This document shows, piece after piece, positions 1-15,823 of a DNA stretch of 64,000 nucleotides. Within the stretch, counting starts at the first letter, position 1; every line of letters starts with the position of its first letter. Source of the DNA: Raphanus sativus (lineage: Eukaryota > Streptophyta > Magnoliopsida > Brassicales > Brassicaceae); contig NC_079516.1 in NCBI RefSeq assembly GCF_000801105.2, forward strand, positions 48,963,265-49,027,264. The letters run 5' to 3'. A program made the position numbers and the translations under genes. Under the pieces are notes generated by a model, which saw nothing but the letters and a program-made list of their open reading frames with translations, made no database searches and was not told the origin of the DNA.

Positions 1-1362
1 AACTCCTCAACTATCCATGTCAAGCTTTCCACAACAATGAGGTCGGATCAAATCCACCCCCCAGTTTCCAATTTCCAATTTCCAAAATCCGAAATCGAAA
101 TTCCCTTCCAATAATAAAACGCTTTGATATCGAGCAACTAAAATTCTAATTGAGGACAACATTGCAGTCACAGTACAAGAACTGAATAGTCAAGCCCCAG
201 TACAGTTAAAATCTTAAAACGAAATCGAAAACGACTGGTTCGTAAATCAGAACCAAAAGAGCGCGAAGGAGATGAAAATCAGACGAACCTCAATATGGAT
301 CCGCGAGGAGGACGATGAAGAAGAATGTGACAGAGGAAGAAGAAGACGTACTTTGAGCTGTAAAGCACCACTTAACTCTAAATAAAGCAAGTTTTTTTTC
401 TTTTTTTTTTTTGTTCTTTGCATAGTTTTACCCTTTTACTTATCAAAAAATGAAATGCAGGTCAATCCTATTAAGTCCAGGTCAACTCTCCAGCGTGTAC
501 AGATTTTGCAGTCCTCCGTACAAGACTCTATATAAGTGACCATACTACGTCGTTTTAAAACGAGATATTTTGTGAGACTGGGCTAGATCTTGCTGGGTCC
601 TTGAAGTATTGATACGGGCCTGAGCAACCCATTCGAAGAAATGGTTCCAGTAGCAACTAGCAACCGAGAGTAATACAAACAGTTTTTTCTTTTTGAATTT
701 GAAATCCAAATCTATTAAATTCTTGAGGATAATAAGTACTTTGCTACTTTTCAACATTTATAATTACACGTACCTATTAAATTATTGAGCCCATAACACG
801 TTATTTTAGTACAATTTTGTAATCAATGATTTGTTGACAAATAATTATATTTAAAATTCTAAAACAGATAAAGCGATAACAAATTTGATAAGTTAATCAA
901 GATTTATAAACCAATAAACCCTCTCCAGCTTATGATTTTGATTTTGTGATCTAGCTAGTGTGTTACTACTGTCTATGGCTAAAAAACTAAAATAAGTTGG
1001 TGTATTATTGTAACTATAAAAAATTTTAAATTAGTGCGGCAAAAATAGGACAACTTTGTTTTGGTTGCCTAAAATAGTGTAAAAATGCCCATATTTCCAT
1101 GTGGAAAGAATACACTCGCTAAGAAGATTCAAATCAATTTCGCGTGGGTTCACTTCCAGTACCAAGTCGCGCGTGAAATGTTTTAAGAAAAAGATACACC
1201 ACCGATTTAAACGTAAAAACAAAAGTCTCTCTCTCTCTCTTGACGGCACTAACAAAAACATTCTGAAAACAGAGAGAGAAAAATCTGAGGGAGACGATAC
1301 GAAGAAGTCTGGTACATAGATCGGTAAGCATCGGGGGAGATTGATTGATTGATTGGAAAAAA
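1..1362. other. Upstream region of MOR1; possible leader of a divergent gene
   Basis: No coding frame here looks real. Positions about 240-360 are GC-richer and purine-rich on the + strand (so CT-rich on the - strand), like the leader of a gene transcribed leftward out of the window. A splice-donor-like GT lies on the - strand near 293. The rest is AT-rich promoter DNA. The MOR1 leader begins somewhere after about 1100 and holds a CT repeat (1228-1240) and short GATT repeats just before the start codon. The divergent gene is an inference. Confidence 0.3.
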
Positions 1363-4300
1363 ATGGCGGAGGAAGAGAAGATACTGAAGGAGGCGAAGAA
1401 GCTTCCATGGGAGGATCGCCTCGCGCACAAGAACTGGAAAGTTAGGAATGAGGCTAACGTCGACCTAGCTTTCGTCTGTGATTCCATCACCGATCCTAAG
1501 GACCCTCGCCTCCGCGATTTCGGTGAGTTTTCCGTCGTTGCTAGGGTTTTAAAATTGTTTCGAGGCTCAGATCTGACTGTGGCGGTTCTATTAATCTCGC
1601 TGCGGATCTGAGAATGCGACTTCTCTAGAGTTGGATTTTCTGATTTGTTGTTGTTTGTTGTTTTGCAGGTCACTTGTTTAGAAAGACGGTGGCGGATTCC
1701 AATGCGCCGGTGCAAGAGAAGGCGCTTGAGGCATTGGTTGCGTTTTTGAAGGCAGCCGACGCAGACGCTGGGAGGTATGCTTTTCTGTTTAATGCTGTAG
1801 AAAAAAATAGGCAGAGCAAGTGGTTGTTTGCATGTGGATATTTTATAGCTTGTTTCTGGTTTTTGAAGGTACGCGAAGGAAGTTTGTGATGCCATTGCGG
1901 CTAAATGTCTCACGGGTAGGCCCAAGACTGTGCAGAAGGCGCAGGACGCTCTCTTGCTCTGGGTGGAGTTAGAAGCCGTTGATGTTTTTCTGGTATAACC
2001 ACTCAGTCTTCGTTCTTGCAAGTTTGAAAGGTCTATCTAGTTACATAGGGGTTCACCGTCTACGTCTAGTCACAGCATTGTTTGCTGGTGTATTGAAAAC
2101 TAGATAGGTGAGCTGACATAGAAATGAAAGTGCTTTATGACCTTAGAATGCAACCAGGTACGGAGTGATGTGGAATATGGCATGTTGCTCTGTTGCCCAG
2201 TTCTCTGTTGTGCTCGATCTGTTTAGAGTCATATCTCCCACAATCATAGTTTTTTCTGTTCGAAGAATGGACCTGGATACCTTCTTCACTGTTGTTTTGA
2301 AGATGCCTACTAAAGTGTTTTGTTCTAAATATTATTTCGTTCAGCACTTTTAAATTTACGGCCCGAGTATTAAGATCCCGGTTAAGGCGATAACTTCACT
2401 TTATATTCATCGTTTCAGTCATTTTGATTTTTTTTTCAAATGTCAAGAAGATATTTTCTGGGAGTTGTGTCGTATCAGGAGAACATCGTCCGTCCGTATA
2501 CAAGTTAACATATTTGGTATGATTGTAGGATACATTGGAGAAAGCTATAAAGAATAAAGTTGCCAAGGCTGTGGTACCTGCAGTAGACGTTATGTTTCTA
2601 GCTCTCAGGTCTGGTTTGAAGTCCTAGTTAGTTTTCTGCACTGGTTCTTTATATCTTTGATCTGAAATAACACACTATTTTTCTATCTTAGTGAGTTTGG
2701 TTCGAAGATTATTCCACCCAAAAGGATTTTAAAGATGCTTCCTGAACTTTTCGATCATCAAGATCAGAATGTCCGTGCATCTGCCAAAGGGGTGACTATT
2801 GAGCTATGCCGTTGGATTGGAAAAGACCCTGTTAAATCTATTTTGTTTGAGAAAATGAGGGACACAATGGTAAGATTTATGTTGATCTGCACGTTTGCAG
2901 CTTAGCCATTTCGCCAAGATGATATGAACTGGATTAAATTGCTTTTGTTTGTGGAGCTGGAAATTGAAATATGAGTTTCTAGTCATAACATATAGAAGAT
3001 AGTTTACAAATCAAAACAACACCCTTAGCTGAAAATCTGTTCATGATTGAAAATTTTACTTGAGATTGCCTTCTTAGAGTTATGAAAAAAAAAATCTTCT
3101 TAAGAAGTTCCTTTATCCTCTTGTGCTATAGCGCTAATATTCGATTTTATTGTTATTATGTAAGAAAAAAGAGCTGGAGGCTGAGCTTGCCAATGTGTCA
3201 GGGGGTGCTAAGCCTTCTCGAAAGATAAGGTAACTACCACATGCTACAGAAATTGTTATTTTATCCATTGTCCTAACTACCACATACTAGATCCAGTTTT
3301 ATCTTTACGTAGTTTATGATTTGTGAATTTTTACAATTTGCTTTGTAAAGTTTCTGGATAATAATTTTATTATACATGAGGAGTCCTATTCGATTCATGA
3401 TCAAGAAACTAATAGCATGATTTTTGAAAAGCTGGAATAAAAATATTTATGTATTTGGTTTTCAAGATCTGAACAAGACAAAGAGCCAGAGGCAGAAGCT
3501 TGTTCGGATGTGGTGGGTAATGGGCCCACTGAAGAACCTGTTGCTGATGGTAAGTAGCTTGTACTTCAGTGAATTGTTTCTTCATTAAGTAATTTTGAGA
3601 AAGCTGCTTACGTTAATTCTTTTTATCGACCCATTACTATCAGCGCCTCAGGAAATAGATGAGTATGATCTTATGGATCCTGTGGATATTTTGACTCCTT
3701 TGGAAAAGTCTGGGTTCTGGGAAGGAGTGGTGAGTTGTCGATTCTTAATGCCACATTGTCATATTTTATGCTTCATTTCTTGCGATGGTCCTCTATTGAG
3801 AGAAGTTTCTATGAGATACTAGTCACTTCCCATTTTTGATTGCATGTCACACGTTACATTAACTACGTTTGCCTCTCTTTTAGAAAGCTACAAAGTGGTT
3901 AGAACGTAAGGAGGCTGTTGCCGAGCTAACAAAGCTTGCTTCGACGAAAAAGATAGCTCCCGGTGATTTTTCAGAAATTTGTCGGACCTTAAAGAAGGTA
4001 AACTTTCCACAATAAGAACTTAAAGGCGCCATTATTTGTTCTTTTTATTTTATATATCTTTGTATGTTTAGCTCCCTTGCAGTATCTTCTGATTGGTGAT
4101 GATGCATTCTGCATACATATGTGCTTATTGATTAATCTGTAGTTTGAAGTTCATGCGTTTTATTTGAACCTTCAAATTGGCAAAATGTTTGCTGATCATA
4201 GTTTTAGTGTGTAGATGCTGCTGTATTTCGAGATTTATTACTGCTAACCTATTTATACATGCGATTTGATAATATTTGTAATTGATTATAATCGCAGCTT

Positions 4301-7300
4301 ATCACTGATGTGAACTTAGCCGTTGCAGTGGAAGCTATTCAGGCCATTGGAAATCTTGCACGTGGATTAAGAACACATTTCTCCGCTAGTTCACGGTTCA
4401 TGCTACCTGTTTTACTTGTGAGTCTTGTAGAATCGTTTATCCAAAATTATTATCACAGGAAGATTGATTCAGTCTTTGGAGTATAAATGTTCTTTTCTCA
4501 GATGATAATGGGCTTAGGAATCTGACTGGTTTAGTCCAGCATTTGATCTTAAACTTGGTGACTTTTTGTTCCTTAAATAGGAAAAATTGAAAGAGAAAAA
4601 GCCAACAGTCGCAGAGGCACTTACACAGACCTTACAAGCAATGTACAAAGCCGGGTGTTTAAGTCTTGTTGACATTATAGAAGGCAAGGGTCATTTTTAT
4701 CTTGGATTACTTTATGAAGCTCTAATGATTTGCTTGTGATTATCTTGTGTTGAGATACTTATATCGTTATTCAAACGTTTCGCCACCGATTTGTTTAACT
4801 TTTCTAATTTTTATCAGTTTTTTCAATTAACTTTGCTCTCCTTTGCAGATGTAAAGACGGCAGTGAAAAATAAAGTACCGCTTGTGCGTTCTTTAACTTT
4901 AAACTGGTTGACATTCTGCCTTGAAACAAGTAACAAGGCTCTTATTCTAAAGGCGCACAAAGAATATGTTCCGTTATGTATGGAGGTTAGTATTTTTGTG
5001 CCTAATGGCTCCTAAATTCACTTTCAGTTAACAGAAGCATGGTACTGTTACATAATATCAAAAAGTTGCTCAATCATAGTTATGTGCAATACAATAGCCT
5101 AGTGATGAAAGGACAAATAACGTGAGAAATGTTGCAGTATTATATTAGTTGGTGTTAGTGGGGCTAAATTTTGATCGCTGTTACCACTTTTGCGTCGAAA
5201 ATAATAAATTATTTGAACTTATACTTTATTGAATGTCTGGAATTCGTAATGTAGTGTCTCAATGATGGAACTCCGGATGTGAGAGATGCAGCATTTTCGG
5301 CTTTGGCTGCAATAGCGAAGGTATAAATATTATATTGTCGATGAACAGCAGCCTATTCTCTTGATCTTCTGAATTTATGGATAAATGACACTCTTGTACT
5401 TCACGTATTTCTATTCCTTATATGTTATCTTTTGGTTATGTCAGTCTGTAGGTATGAGACCTTTGGAAAGGTCGTTGGAAAAACTTGATGATGTTAGAAG
5501 AAAGAAACTTTCAGAAATGATTGCAAGCTCTGGTGGTGAATCAGCTAGTACAAGCTCAGGTATGTAGACTCAATTCCACACAGCACACAGCTATTAAGCT
5601 GAACATCAAATTTTGTATGCGTTTACTTGCCATTCTAATTGGATGTTGTTTTCTTATAAAAGTAACAGTTCAGTCTTCAGTTGGGGGCACGGCCACAGTG
5701 GTAAGTTCCTATTCAGATCTCCAGTGTCACTTCGCACTTAGTCTGTAAATACTTTCTATTTTTCCTAATGATGGGAGAAGAGTAAGCCATCTCGGGTGTT
5801 GAGAGATAGGATGTTCGACACAGTTAGTATTAAATACCATCCTGTTTTCCGGAGATGAGTTTATGTCTTATATCCGTTCACGCAGTAGTTATTTTTTAGT
5901 CAATTATATTGACTTCTCCAAATTTATGCCACTTCAAAAATTTATGCAGAACTCAGAAGCACCTGTTGTAAGGAAATCAGCAGCAAGCATGTTGAGCGGG
6001 AAAAGACCTGCTCTTTCTGCTGTGAGTTTCTTCTTACATTTTTTTTTGCTATTATTGTTTCACCTTGCAATTTTCTGGTTGGTTTCAGTTACTTACAATA
6101 CTTTTCTTTTCCTCAATGCCACCATGACTTGAAAGTTAAGCCCTGGTCTATGAGAGATTTTGTTTTATTTTGTTGTCTAATTACATTTGCTCCCATTAAA
6201 TGCTGATTTTTATAGCCTGCGAGCAAGAAGGCTGGGACTGCCAAAACCGGTGGAAACAAAAAAGATGCTGCTGCTCGGAACGAAAGTTCAAAAACTGTTG
6301 AACCACCTGAAGATGTTGAGGTATATATTAGTATACTTATAAGATTAGATTCTTCTTTACAGAACCTGTTATAACAGTGACTCTGTTCGTTGATCATACT
6401 TTTATGGTGCTAACATCTAATTCTTCTTTTCAATTTTAGCCTGCTGAGATGGGTCTTGAAGAAATTGAAAACAGATTAGGTTCTCTTGTAAAAACAGAAA
6501 CCATATCTCAGCTAAAGAGCTCTGTATGGAAAGAAAGACTTGAAGGTTTGTTGAATGTCTTGAGGACTCTTTTATTGATTTCTATGTTTTTTCTTATATT
6601 TTTGAGTTTTGCTCGAGTGGTTAAACTCGTTTTTACTACACATAAGATAAATCGTTTATTTGGTTTTAAGTATTTGCCAGTTCGGTGATTTTTTCATAAC
6701 TTTGCCGCGCAGCAACTTTGTCTTTGAAAGAAGAGATCGAAGGACTTCAAGAACTAGACAAGTCGGTGGAGATCTTGGTTCGGTTGTTATGTGCAGTTCC
6801 TGGTTGGAATGATAAAAATGTGCAGGTGTATTTTCAACTCCCATCTAAAATCTTTTTATTTGTCCGTCTTAGAATTGTTCCCCTAAAATAATTCTGAGAA
6901 GTTCACATAAGCATATTACTTGGAAATGCAGGTTCAACAACAAGTCATTGAAATTATTACCTTCATATCTTCGACTGCGGCAAAGTTTCCTAAGAAATGT
7001 GTCGTACTTTGCATCACGGGTAAGTGTCATATAACGAAAAAGATACTTTCATTTGATGAGTGACGGCAGTTCTGTTATTTCTAAAGTATTAGTTTGTAGC
7101 TCATTTGCCCGAGTTTTCTCTACTAATTCACAGGAGCTAGTGAACGAGTTGCAGATATAAAGACGCGGGCCTCTGCTATGAAGTGTCTTACTGCTTTCTG
7201 CGAAGCAGTTGGTCCTGGATTTGTTTTTGAGAGGGTAGGTGCTGCTTTGATCAATGTTCTTTGGCTTTCAGATTAATTAGATCAGAATGATAATTATGGT

Positions 7301-10300
7301 CTTTTGTTTGTAGCTTTACAAAATCATGAACGGGCACAAGAACCCCAAGGTTCTTAGTGAAGGCTTGCTGTGGATGGTTTCGGCAGTTGATGACTTTGGC
7401 GTCTCACTTTTGAAACTTAAGGTTTTGAATTTTTTCTAACTTGAAGTTTCTAGCTCCCAATTTCTGGGTTAGTTAAGCTGCAGTATCTAGGTTATTTTCG
7501 TTTTGACAAAGGAATTTTTGTCTATTTGACAGGACTTAATAGATTTTTGTAAGGATGTTGGATTGCAATCTAGTGCAGCTGCCACCAGAAATGCTACAAT
7601 CAAACTTTTGGGTGCTTTACACAAGTTTGTTGGTCCAGGTAGCTACAAATTCCTTATGTGTTGTGTTTGATAGAAGAACATCTCCTAATAACCAAAATAA
7701 ACTGTGTTTTTTCTGTCTGCAGACATTAAAGGGTTTCTTAATGATGTCAAACCTGCATTAATCAGTGCACTTGACACTGAGTATGAGAAAAACCCTTTTG
7801 AGGTACATTTGTGTGGACTGCCTTGATTGTTCGAATTCTTGTTTTTCGTGCTGTTCTTATATTCTGCTCATCAGGGAACTGTGGCTCCAAAAAGAGTTGT
7901 TAAGACGTCAGTTTCAACACCAACCTCTGGTGGAGGACTGGATAGTTTACCTAGAGAAGATATCAGTGGCAAGATTACCCCTGAACTTGTTAAGGGCTTT
8001 GAGAGTCCTGATTGGAAGGTGAGCTACGAATTCGAATTTTCTTTTAGTACCTATCTAACAATTCTTCTGTAGATATATATTTTAAACGCTAGATATGAAA
8101 ATGAGTATCTTAAACTTCTGTAGATGCGTTTGGAGTCAATCGAAGCTGTTAATAAAATTCTGGAAGAGGCTAATAAACGGATCCAGCCAACCGGAACTGG
8201 TATGAAGTCAAGATTTTTTTTCGCATTTCTCCGTTGTTTTTTGTCACTCTAAAATTAGTCATGAGTTATTGTTGTTGTCTATACCATTTTAATTTCACGT
8301 TCAATAGGAGAATTATTTGGTGGTCTACGAGGACGATTGTTGGATAGTAACAAAAATCTTGTTATGCAAACATTGACTACCATTGGAGGTGTTGCATCAG
8401 CTATGGGACCAACTGTCGAGAAGGCGAGCAAGGTTGGTGATATGTCAAGCATTGAAAATATTTTATAACCTGTAATATATCCCTGCCTACCAGTGTTACC
8501 AAATGCTTGAGTGATCTGTTTCAGGGAATTCTATCAGATGTCTTGAAATGTCTCGGTGACAACAAGAAGCACATGAGGGAATGCACCTTGGCTGCTCTGG
8601 ATTTGTGGCTTGGTGCTGTGCATCTCGACAAAATGGTTTGCGATCATCTTTCCTTAGACATGTATTCTGGTTGTAAATATAATTTCGTCAACTAACAAAA
8701 TTTTGCTCTGTTAATGCAGATTCCTTACGTTATAATAGCACTAACAGATGGGAAAATGGGAGCAGAAGGACGTAAAGATCTTTTTGATTGGTTGACAAAA
8801 CAACTTGCTGGACTAAGTGACTTTGTGGATGCTATACATTTACTGAAACCTGCAAGCACCGCAATGACGGTAATTCATCCACTTTCGTTGCTCCTTTTAA
8901 GCTTTAACCAGTGTTACGTCCTTTTTTAAATAATTTCAATCTGTTATGCTTGTGTGAATCGTTCCAGGACAAATCCGCAGATGTGCGAAAAGCAGCCGAA
9001 GGATGCATTTCTGAGATCGTAAGAGTCAGTGGACAAGAAACGGTAGGTATACTTGGATTAGCTTGTTCTATTCGTAGCCTGAATTTCTGATTTGTTCTGT
9101 ACATTTTTCTCAGCTTGAAAAGAATATTAAAAATATCCAAGGCCCAGCATTAGCGCTTGTGCTTGAAAAAGTAAGACCAGGATTTGTTCAAGGTACTTGT
9201 CCATTACCTGTTGTGAAATCAACCTGTTTTCTCCTCTTCTTTCTCGTTTTTGTTCATGCTAACGATGTCATTTTCAGAACCATTTGAATCATCAAAAGCT
9301 ACGGCGGGGCCAGTGTCGAAAGGTGTTTCCAAGGTTTCAAAATCGACTTCTAATGGTACCTTGAAGCAAGGAAACAGATCTGTAAGTTTCAGTATCTGAA
9401 CATATTTTTCTGTATTCAGTTCGTAACGTCTGACTAGTTTTTGTGTTTTGAAGAGAGCCTTGCCAACAAAGGGTTCTAGGCCTGATCAAATTACGTCTGT
9501 GCATGATATAGCTATCCAGTCACAGTCTTTGCTAAATACTAAGGACTCTAATAAGGTGAAATGAGTTTTCCAACGGTTTAAGATTTTCCCACAGGTTTTA
9601 TTAAGGATGATAAAATATTGGTATTTGTGTTTAATCTGCAGGAGGACAGGGAGAGGCTGGTGGTTCGTAGAATTAAATTTGAGGAGCTGCGGCCAGAACA
9701 GATTCAGGATCTTGAGGTCTGTTTTCCGGAGGGATTAATTGTCTTCTGCCTTATGATCGTGTTATAACGAATGTTGGGTGGTTGGTGCAGAATGATATGA
9801 TGAAATATTTTAGGGAAGACTTGCAAAAACGATTGATGAGTCCAGACTTTAAGAAACAAGTAGATGGGCTGGAAATCCTACAGAAGGTAGTAAATGCATA
9901 TATCTTGAGTTCTGCTAGATTTCTTATTTATTTTTACTAATGTTTGTTTTTCCCTCTCACTGCAGGCGCTTCCATCTCTTTCGAAGGATATTATAGAAGT
10001 TCTAGATATACTTCTTCGGTGGTTTGTGTTGCAATTATGTAAATCCAACACAACTTGTCTGCTAAAGGTAATTTGTAATTATTTCTTTTGTTTTCTAGTT
10101 GCAATTTGTCACTGTTTTTAATGCATTACTAAGGGATTTCATTTACTCTGGGTAAGAATAGGTTCTTGAGTTTCTTCCAGAACTTTTCAACACATTGAAG
10201 GATGAGGAATACTGCTTGACAGAAGCGGAAGCTGCTATATTTCTGCCTTGTTTGGCAGAGAAGGTTAGGCATTGGTGTTGGCTAGTTTATTATTTATCCA

Positions 10301-13300
10301 TTTCTTTTTCTTGTGCTTAAATGTCTTTATATTTAATTCCTGTCCTTGGTGGCTTGGTGCAGTTGGGGCATAACATTGAAAAAGTAAGAGAAAAGATGCG
10401 TGAGCTGATGAAGCAGATTATCCAGGCATATTCTGTAGCAAAGACATATCCCTATATTTTGGAAGGTTTACGTTCCAAAAACAACCGTACACGGATAGAG
10501 TGTACTGATCTTATCGGATATCTACTCGAGACTTGTGGAACTGAGGTAGTAGCGAGACTTGACAAATTATTTGATATCTCTCTTCGGTTTGAATTCTAAT
10601 TTGTCTTCGTAAGCAGATAAGTGGACTACTGAAGTACTTGAATATGGTTGCAAGCTTGACAGCAGAAAGAGATGGTGAACTCAGAAAGGCTGCTTTGAAC
10701 ACCATGGCTACGGGTTATAAGATTCTCGGTATGGCATGAAATTCATGAGTTTTTTGAGAAGCGATAGTGTATTTTTTTCTTTCAAAATTGTCATGTCTCA
10801 CGATGATTGGTGCACAATTTTACATATTGTCATTCTCTGTTCTTTTTGTTCGTGTATGTTTCATAAACATCTAGAATGAAAATCATGATTCTGAGAATTT
10901 TTGCCGATGCGCTAGAGTTTTTCTTTTTGCATTGTTTTCTCATTGTTTGGCTTGTTGTGGTAGGTGATGATATCTGGCGATATGTTGGGAAGCTTACAGA
11001 GGCTCAAAAGAGTATGCTTGATGATAGATTTAAGTGGAAAGTAAGCCCCAAATGCGAAATATTTTGTCTGCTTCCGTGTTTTGTTTGTGAGTTGTGTTTT
11101 CATCGTTTTGCCTGAATCAGGTCAAGGAAATGGAGAAAAGAAGAGAAGGTAGACCTGGGGATGCACGAGCAGCACTAAGGCGTTCTGTTAGAGATAATGG
11201 GTGCGTTAATTTGTTGAAATTTTAATTTAACCTGGCATTGCATTGCCTTTGTAGCATTAAGGCGGTCTTGTCGGCTTATTCGTACACAACATTACCGATA
11301 AGCTGAAAGTGGAGGCTATAAACATATTCTTATTACAAATCCTAATGTTGCACTTAGAGTTGCAAAAGTACTTCAATGTTTCGTCTTTTTAGCAGTCAGA
11401 AACAGAAAGGATTTTACGAAATGTTTAGTTTCTCTATTATTTATGACTTTCTGTTTGTTTCCAGACCTGAAGTGGCAGAACAAAGTGGTGACGTTTCTCA
11501 AACAGTCCCTGGTCCTTTATTTTCAAGGTAATTCTTTCAACTGGTATCTGAAAGTTCCTTCAATATATATAGATTTCTGTTGTTCGTAAACTTAATCTTT
11601 TGCCTGCCCAGGCAAAACTATGGTATTTCTGAACAAATTCCGGAGAGGAACCCAGTACCTCGGACAATCACTGGAGTTAATGGACCGGCAGACTGGAATG
11701 AGGCTCTGGACATCATTATGTTTGGCTCTCCGGAGCAGGTATACAGCGTCTGGCCTGATTTTAGTATCAATTATTGGTTTGTTATGGAATATCTTATTCA
11801 GTTTAGGGAACATTGCTTTATACATCATAGCAGTTTTTTAGTTAGTAACAGAGACATCATCCAAGTGTTGGTTTGGTCTTTTATTTTCGTTTTTCTTTAT
11901 GTGGCAGTCGGTTGAAGGGATGAAAGTTGTGTGTCATGAGTTGGCACAGGCTTCTAATGATCCAGAAGAGAGTGCAATTGATGAACTTGTGAAGGATGCA
12001 GATGGGCTTGTTTCATGCTTAGCAAATAAGGTTTGCCTGATAAACTTTCTTTTACACTTCCATTTGTCATGCAGATTGACCAAAATTCATATATTATTTA
12101 TTTATTTTTTTGCTAGGTTGCCAAGACATTTGATGTCAGCTTAAAGGGAGCTTCATCGAGGTCTTGCAAATATGTTTTGAACACACTTATGCAGGTAACA
12201 GCATAAGTGAATTGGTTTTTTAAAAGTGATGCTGCTTTTCTTCATCAGCTGTGTAGCCACTGAGGTTTGTTTATGAAGCTCACAACTCACAAGAATGTAT
12301 TACTGCAGACATTCCAAAATAAAAAACTTGCGCATGCAGTCAAAGAAGGGACTCTGGAAAGCCTTATAACAGAGCTCTTGCTTTGGCTTCTGGATGAAAG
12401 AGTTCCACGCATGGAAGATGGCAGCCAGCTCCTGAAAGCTCTGAATGTTTTGATGCTTAAAATCCTGGTTAGATATTCCTCTCAATGCTAAGGGTTTTCT
12501 TCATTTGTGACTATGAAGTTCTCTGATGTTCTCTTTTTACTACTATATTCAGGATAATGCAGATCGGACGTCATCGTTTGTGGTCCTTATTAGCTTGCTA
12601 CATCCTCTAGATCCATCTAGATGGCCTTCACCTGCTACGGCTGAAGTTTATGCTGTCCGGAATCAGAAATTCTCTGATTTGGTTGTCAAATGCCTAATTA
12701 AACTTACCAAGGTAAAATTTCCCATGAAAGTTATTTTAGGACAATCATTGTTGGCATAACTTACGTAGCTGTTAAGTACCAGCCCTGCTGTTATTTTGGA
12801 AATAATTTGAGTTCTTACTTGCTACGATCACAGTATCATATACTTTTTGGTATTGTATATCTGATGCATCAATGCGGATCTTTAGGAGGAAGCTAATTAA
12901 CCGATCAAAAGATATGCATCATATAGTTTGGTATTGCATATCTGATATATGCTTGTCCATGTTCAGCTCCTTCAAAGCACCATATATGAAGTTGAACTTG
13001 ATCGACTTCTTCAGAGCATCCATGTATATCTGCAAGAGCTGGGGATGGAGGAGATACGCAGGAGGTACAGCACCTTAAATGCATTCTTAATTTCTTTTGC
13101 AAAATTTTAGTCTGATTATGATGTGGAGGTTACTCAACCTTATCAACCCATTTTTATTGAAAACGCATTTTTATTTTGTTCTCTGTTGATCCAATGAGAA
13201 GAGCTGGAGCAGATGATAAACCTCTGAGGATGGTGAAAACTGTTCTACATGAACTTGTTAAGCTCCGGGGAGCTGCAATAAAGGGTCACTTGTCTCTTAT

Positions 13301-14463
13301 CCCTATTGACATGAGACCACAACCCATCATTCTCGCTTATATCGATCTGAACCTTGAGGTAAACTCGCAACCTTAGCTTCTGTTCAGAGTCCTTGGTAAA
13401 TGTGCTTGAGATGGTGAATGCGAAAATATCATATATCCTGAATTCCTTAATGCAATAGCACATCGCAAAGAAGCACTTTCATTTTGCATGTGGATGTTAC
13501 TGGTTTCAGAAAAACTCAGATGGCATCGACAGTAACTATTGTAAATGCTTTCCGTTTGTTGCGTACAGACTTTAGCTGCAGCAAGAATGTTAACTTCAAC
13601 AGGACCTGTGGGCCAAACCCATTGGACAGATTCAACAGCTAACAATCCCTCACCTCCCGCTAACTCTGCTGATGTTCAGTTGAAGCAAGAGCTCGGGGCA
13701 ATTTTCAAGAAAATCGGTGATAAACAAACTTCCACCATTGGTCTTTACGATCTCTACCACATCACTAAGTCGTATCCAAAGGTAGTGTATATGGCCTTTC
13801 AATTTCAAGTGTCTGTTCATCAACACACGGATTGCATAGATGAGAACTCATGTCAATGCCTTGTAGGTTGATATATTTTCCCAACTTCAAAATGCAAGCG
13901 AAGCATTTCGTACTTATATCAGAGACGGTTTGGCTCAGGTCTGTAACAAATCTCCTAATAGCTTCGACAAGCATGAGCTCGCTCGAGTGTATTGTTTGTG
14001 TATTGAAGATTTGAATTCGGTTTTGTAGGTGGAGAAGAATGCAGCTGCAGGAAGAACGCCTTCTAGCCTACCGTTGTCGACTCCTCCCCCTTCTTCCTTA
14101 TCCCTTCCATCTCCCGACATCCCTTCCTTAGACGTGAAGCCTCTGATGAACCCTAAATCTGATTCATACGCTGACGACATGCGAGGCAGTAATATCAATC
14201 CTGGGACACTAGATGCAATCAGAGAAAGGATGAGGACCATGCAACTGGCTACATCAGGAAACGTAGAGTCAGTAAGCAAACCGCTGATGCCAACAAGCGA
14301 TAACGTACCAATGGACGAACAGAACATTCCACCGAGCCAAATGGGAGCAGAGACTCCACACCCACACCCACAGCAAGTGGTTCTGCCAATGGATGAGAAA
14401 GCTTTGTCGGGTCTCCAGGCACGAATGGAGAGGCTGAAAGGTGGCTCACTCGAACATATGTAG
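1363..14463 (+). CDS. MOR1: Microtubule organiser MOR1/GEM1 (XMAP215/Dis1 family)
   Basis: Encodes the plant XMAP215-type protein that binds cortical, spindle and phragmoplast microtubules and promotes tubulin addition. The spliced product (about 1,980 residues, the family length in Arabidopsis) matches MOR1 throughout, from the KKLPWEDRLAHKNWKVRNEA start to the RMERLKGGSLEHM end, with five HEAT-repeat TOG arrays. My exons, all with matching phases: 1363-1522, 1669-1774, 1869-1992, 2529-2608, 2692-2869, 3165-3229, 3467-3549, 3644-3729, 3884-3997, 4298-4417, 4581-4683, 4849-4985, 5255-5320, 5445-5559, 5663-5700, 5950-6021, 6216-6320, 6440-6545, 6713-6825, 6932-7019, 7134-7234, 7314-7421, 7533-7638, 7723-7802, 7875-8018, 8124-8199, 8308-8432, 8525-8634, 8720-8869, 8968-9042, 9114-9192, 9278-9381, 9454-9555, 9642-9716, 9791-9886, 9966-10067, 10162-10263, 10363-10545, 10617-10728, 10964-11040, 11121-11200, 11465-11527, 11613-11738, 11908-12030, 12117-12194, 12309-12467, 12553-12711, 12967-13064, 13202-13358, 13569-13781, 13867-13938, 14029-14463. 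One intron (4684-4848) has a GC donor. No stop or frameshift is seen, so the gene looks functional. Confidence 0.97.

Positions 14464-15823
<1,360 letters not shown>

Noticed and set aside
1134..2021. Minus-strand frame of 295 codons
   Set aside because: It covers MOR1 exons and introns in antisense, starts at a non-ATG codon and shows no domain.
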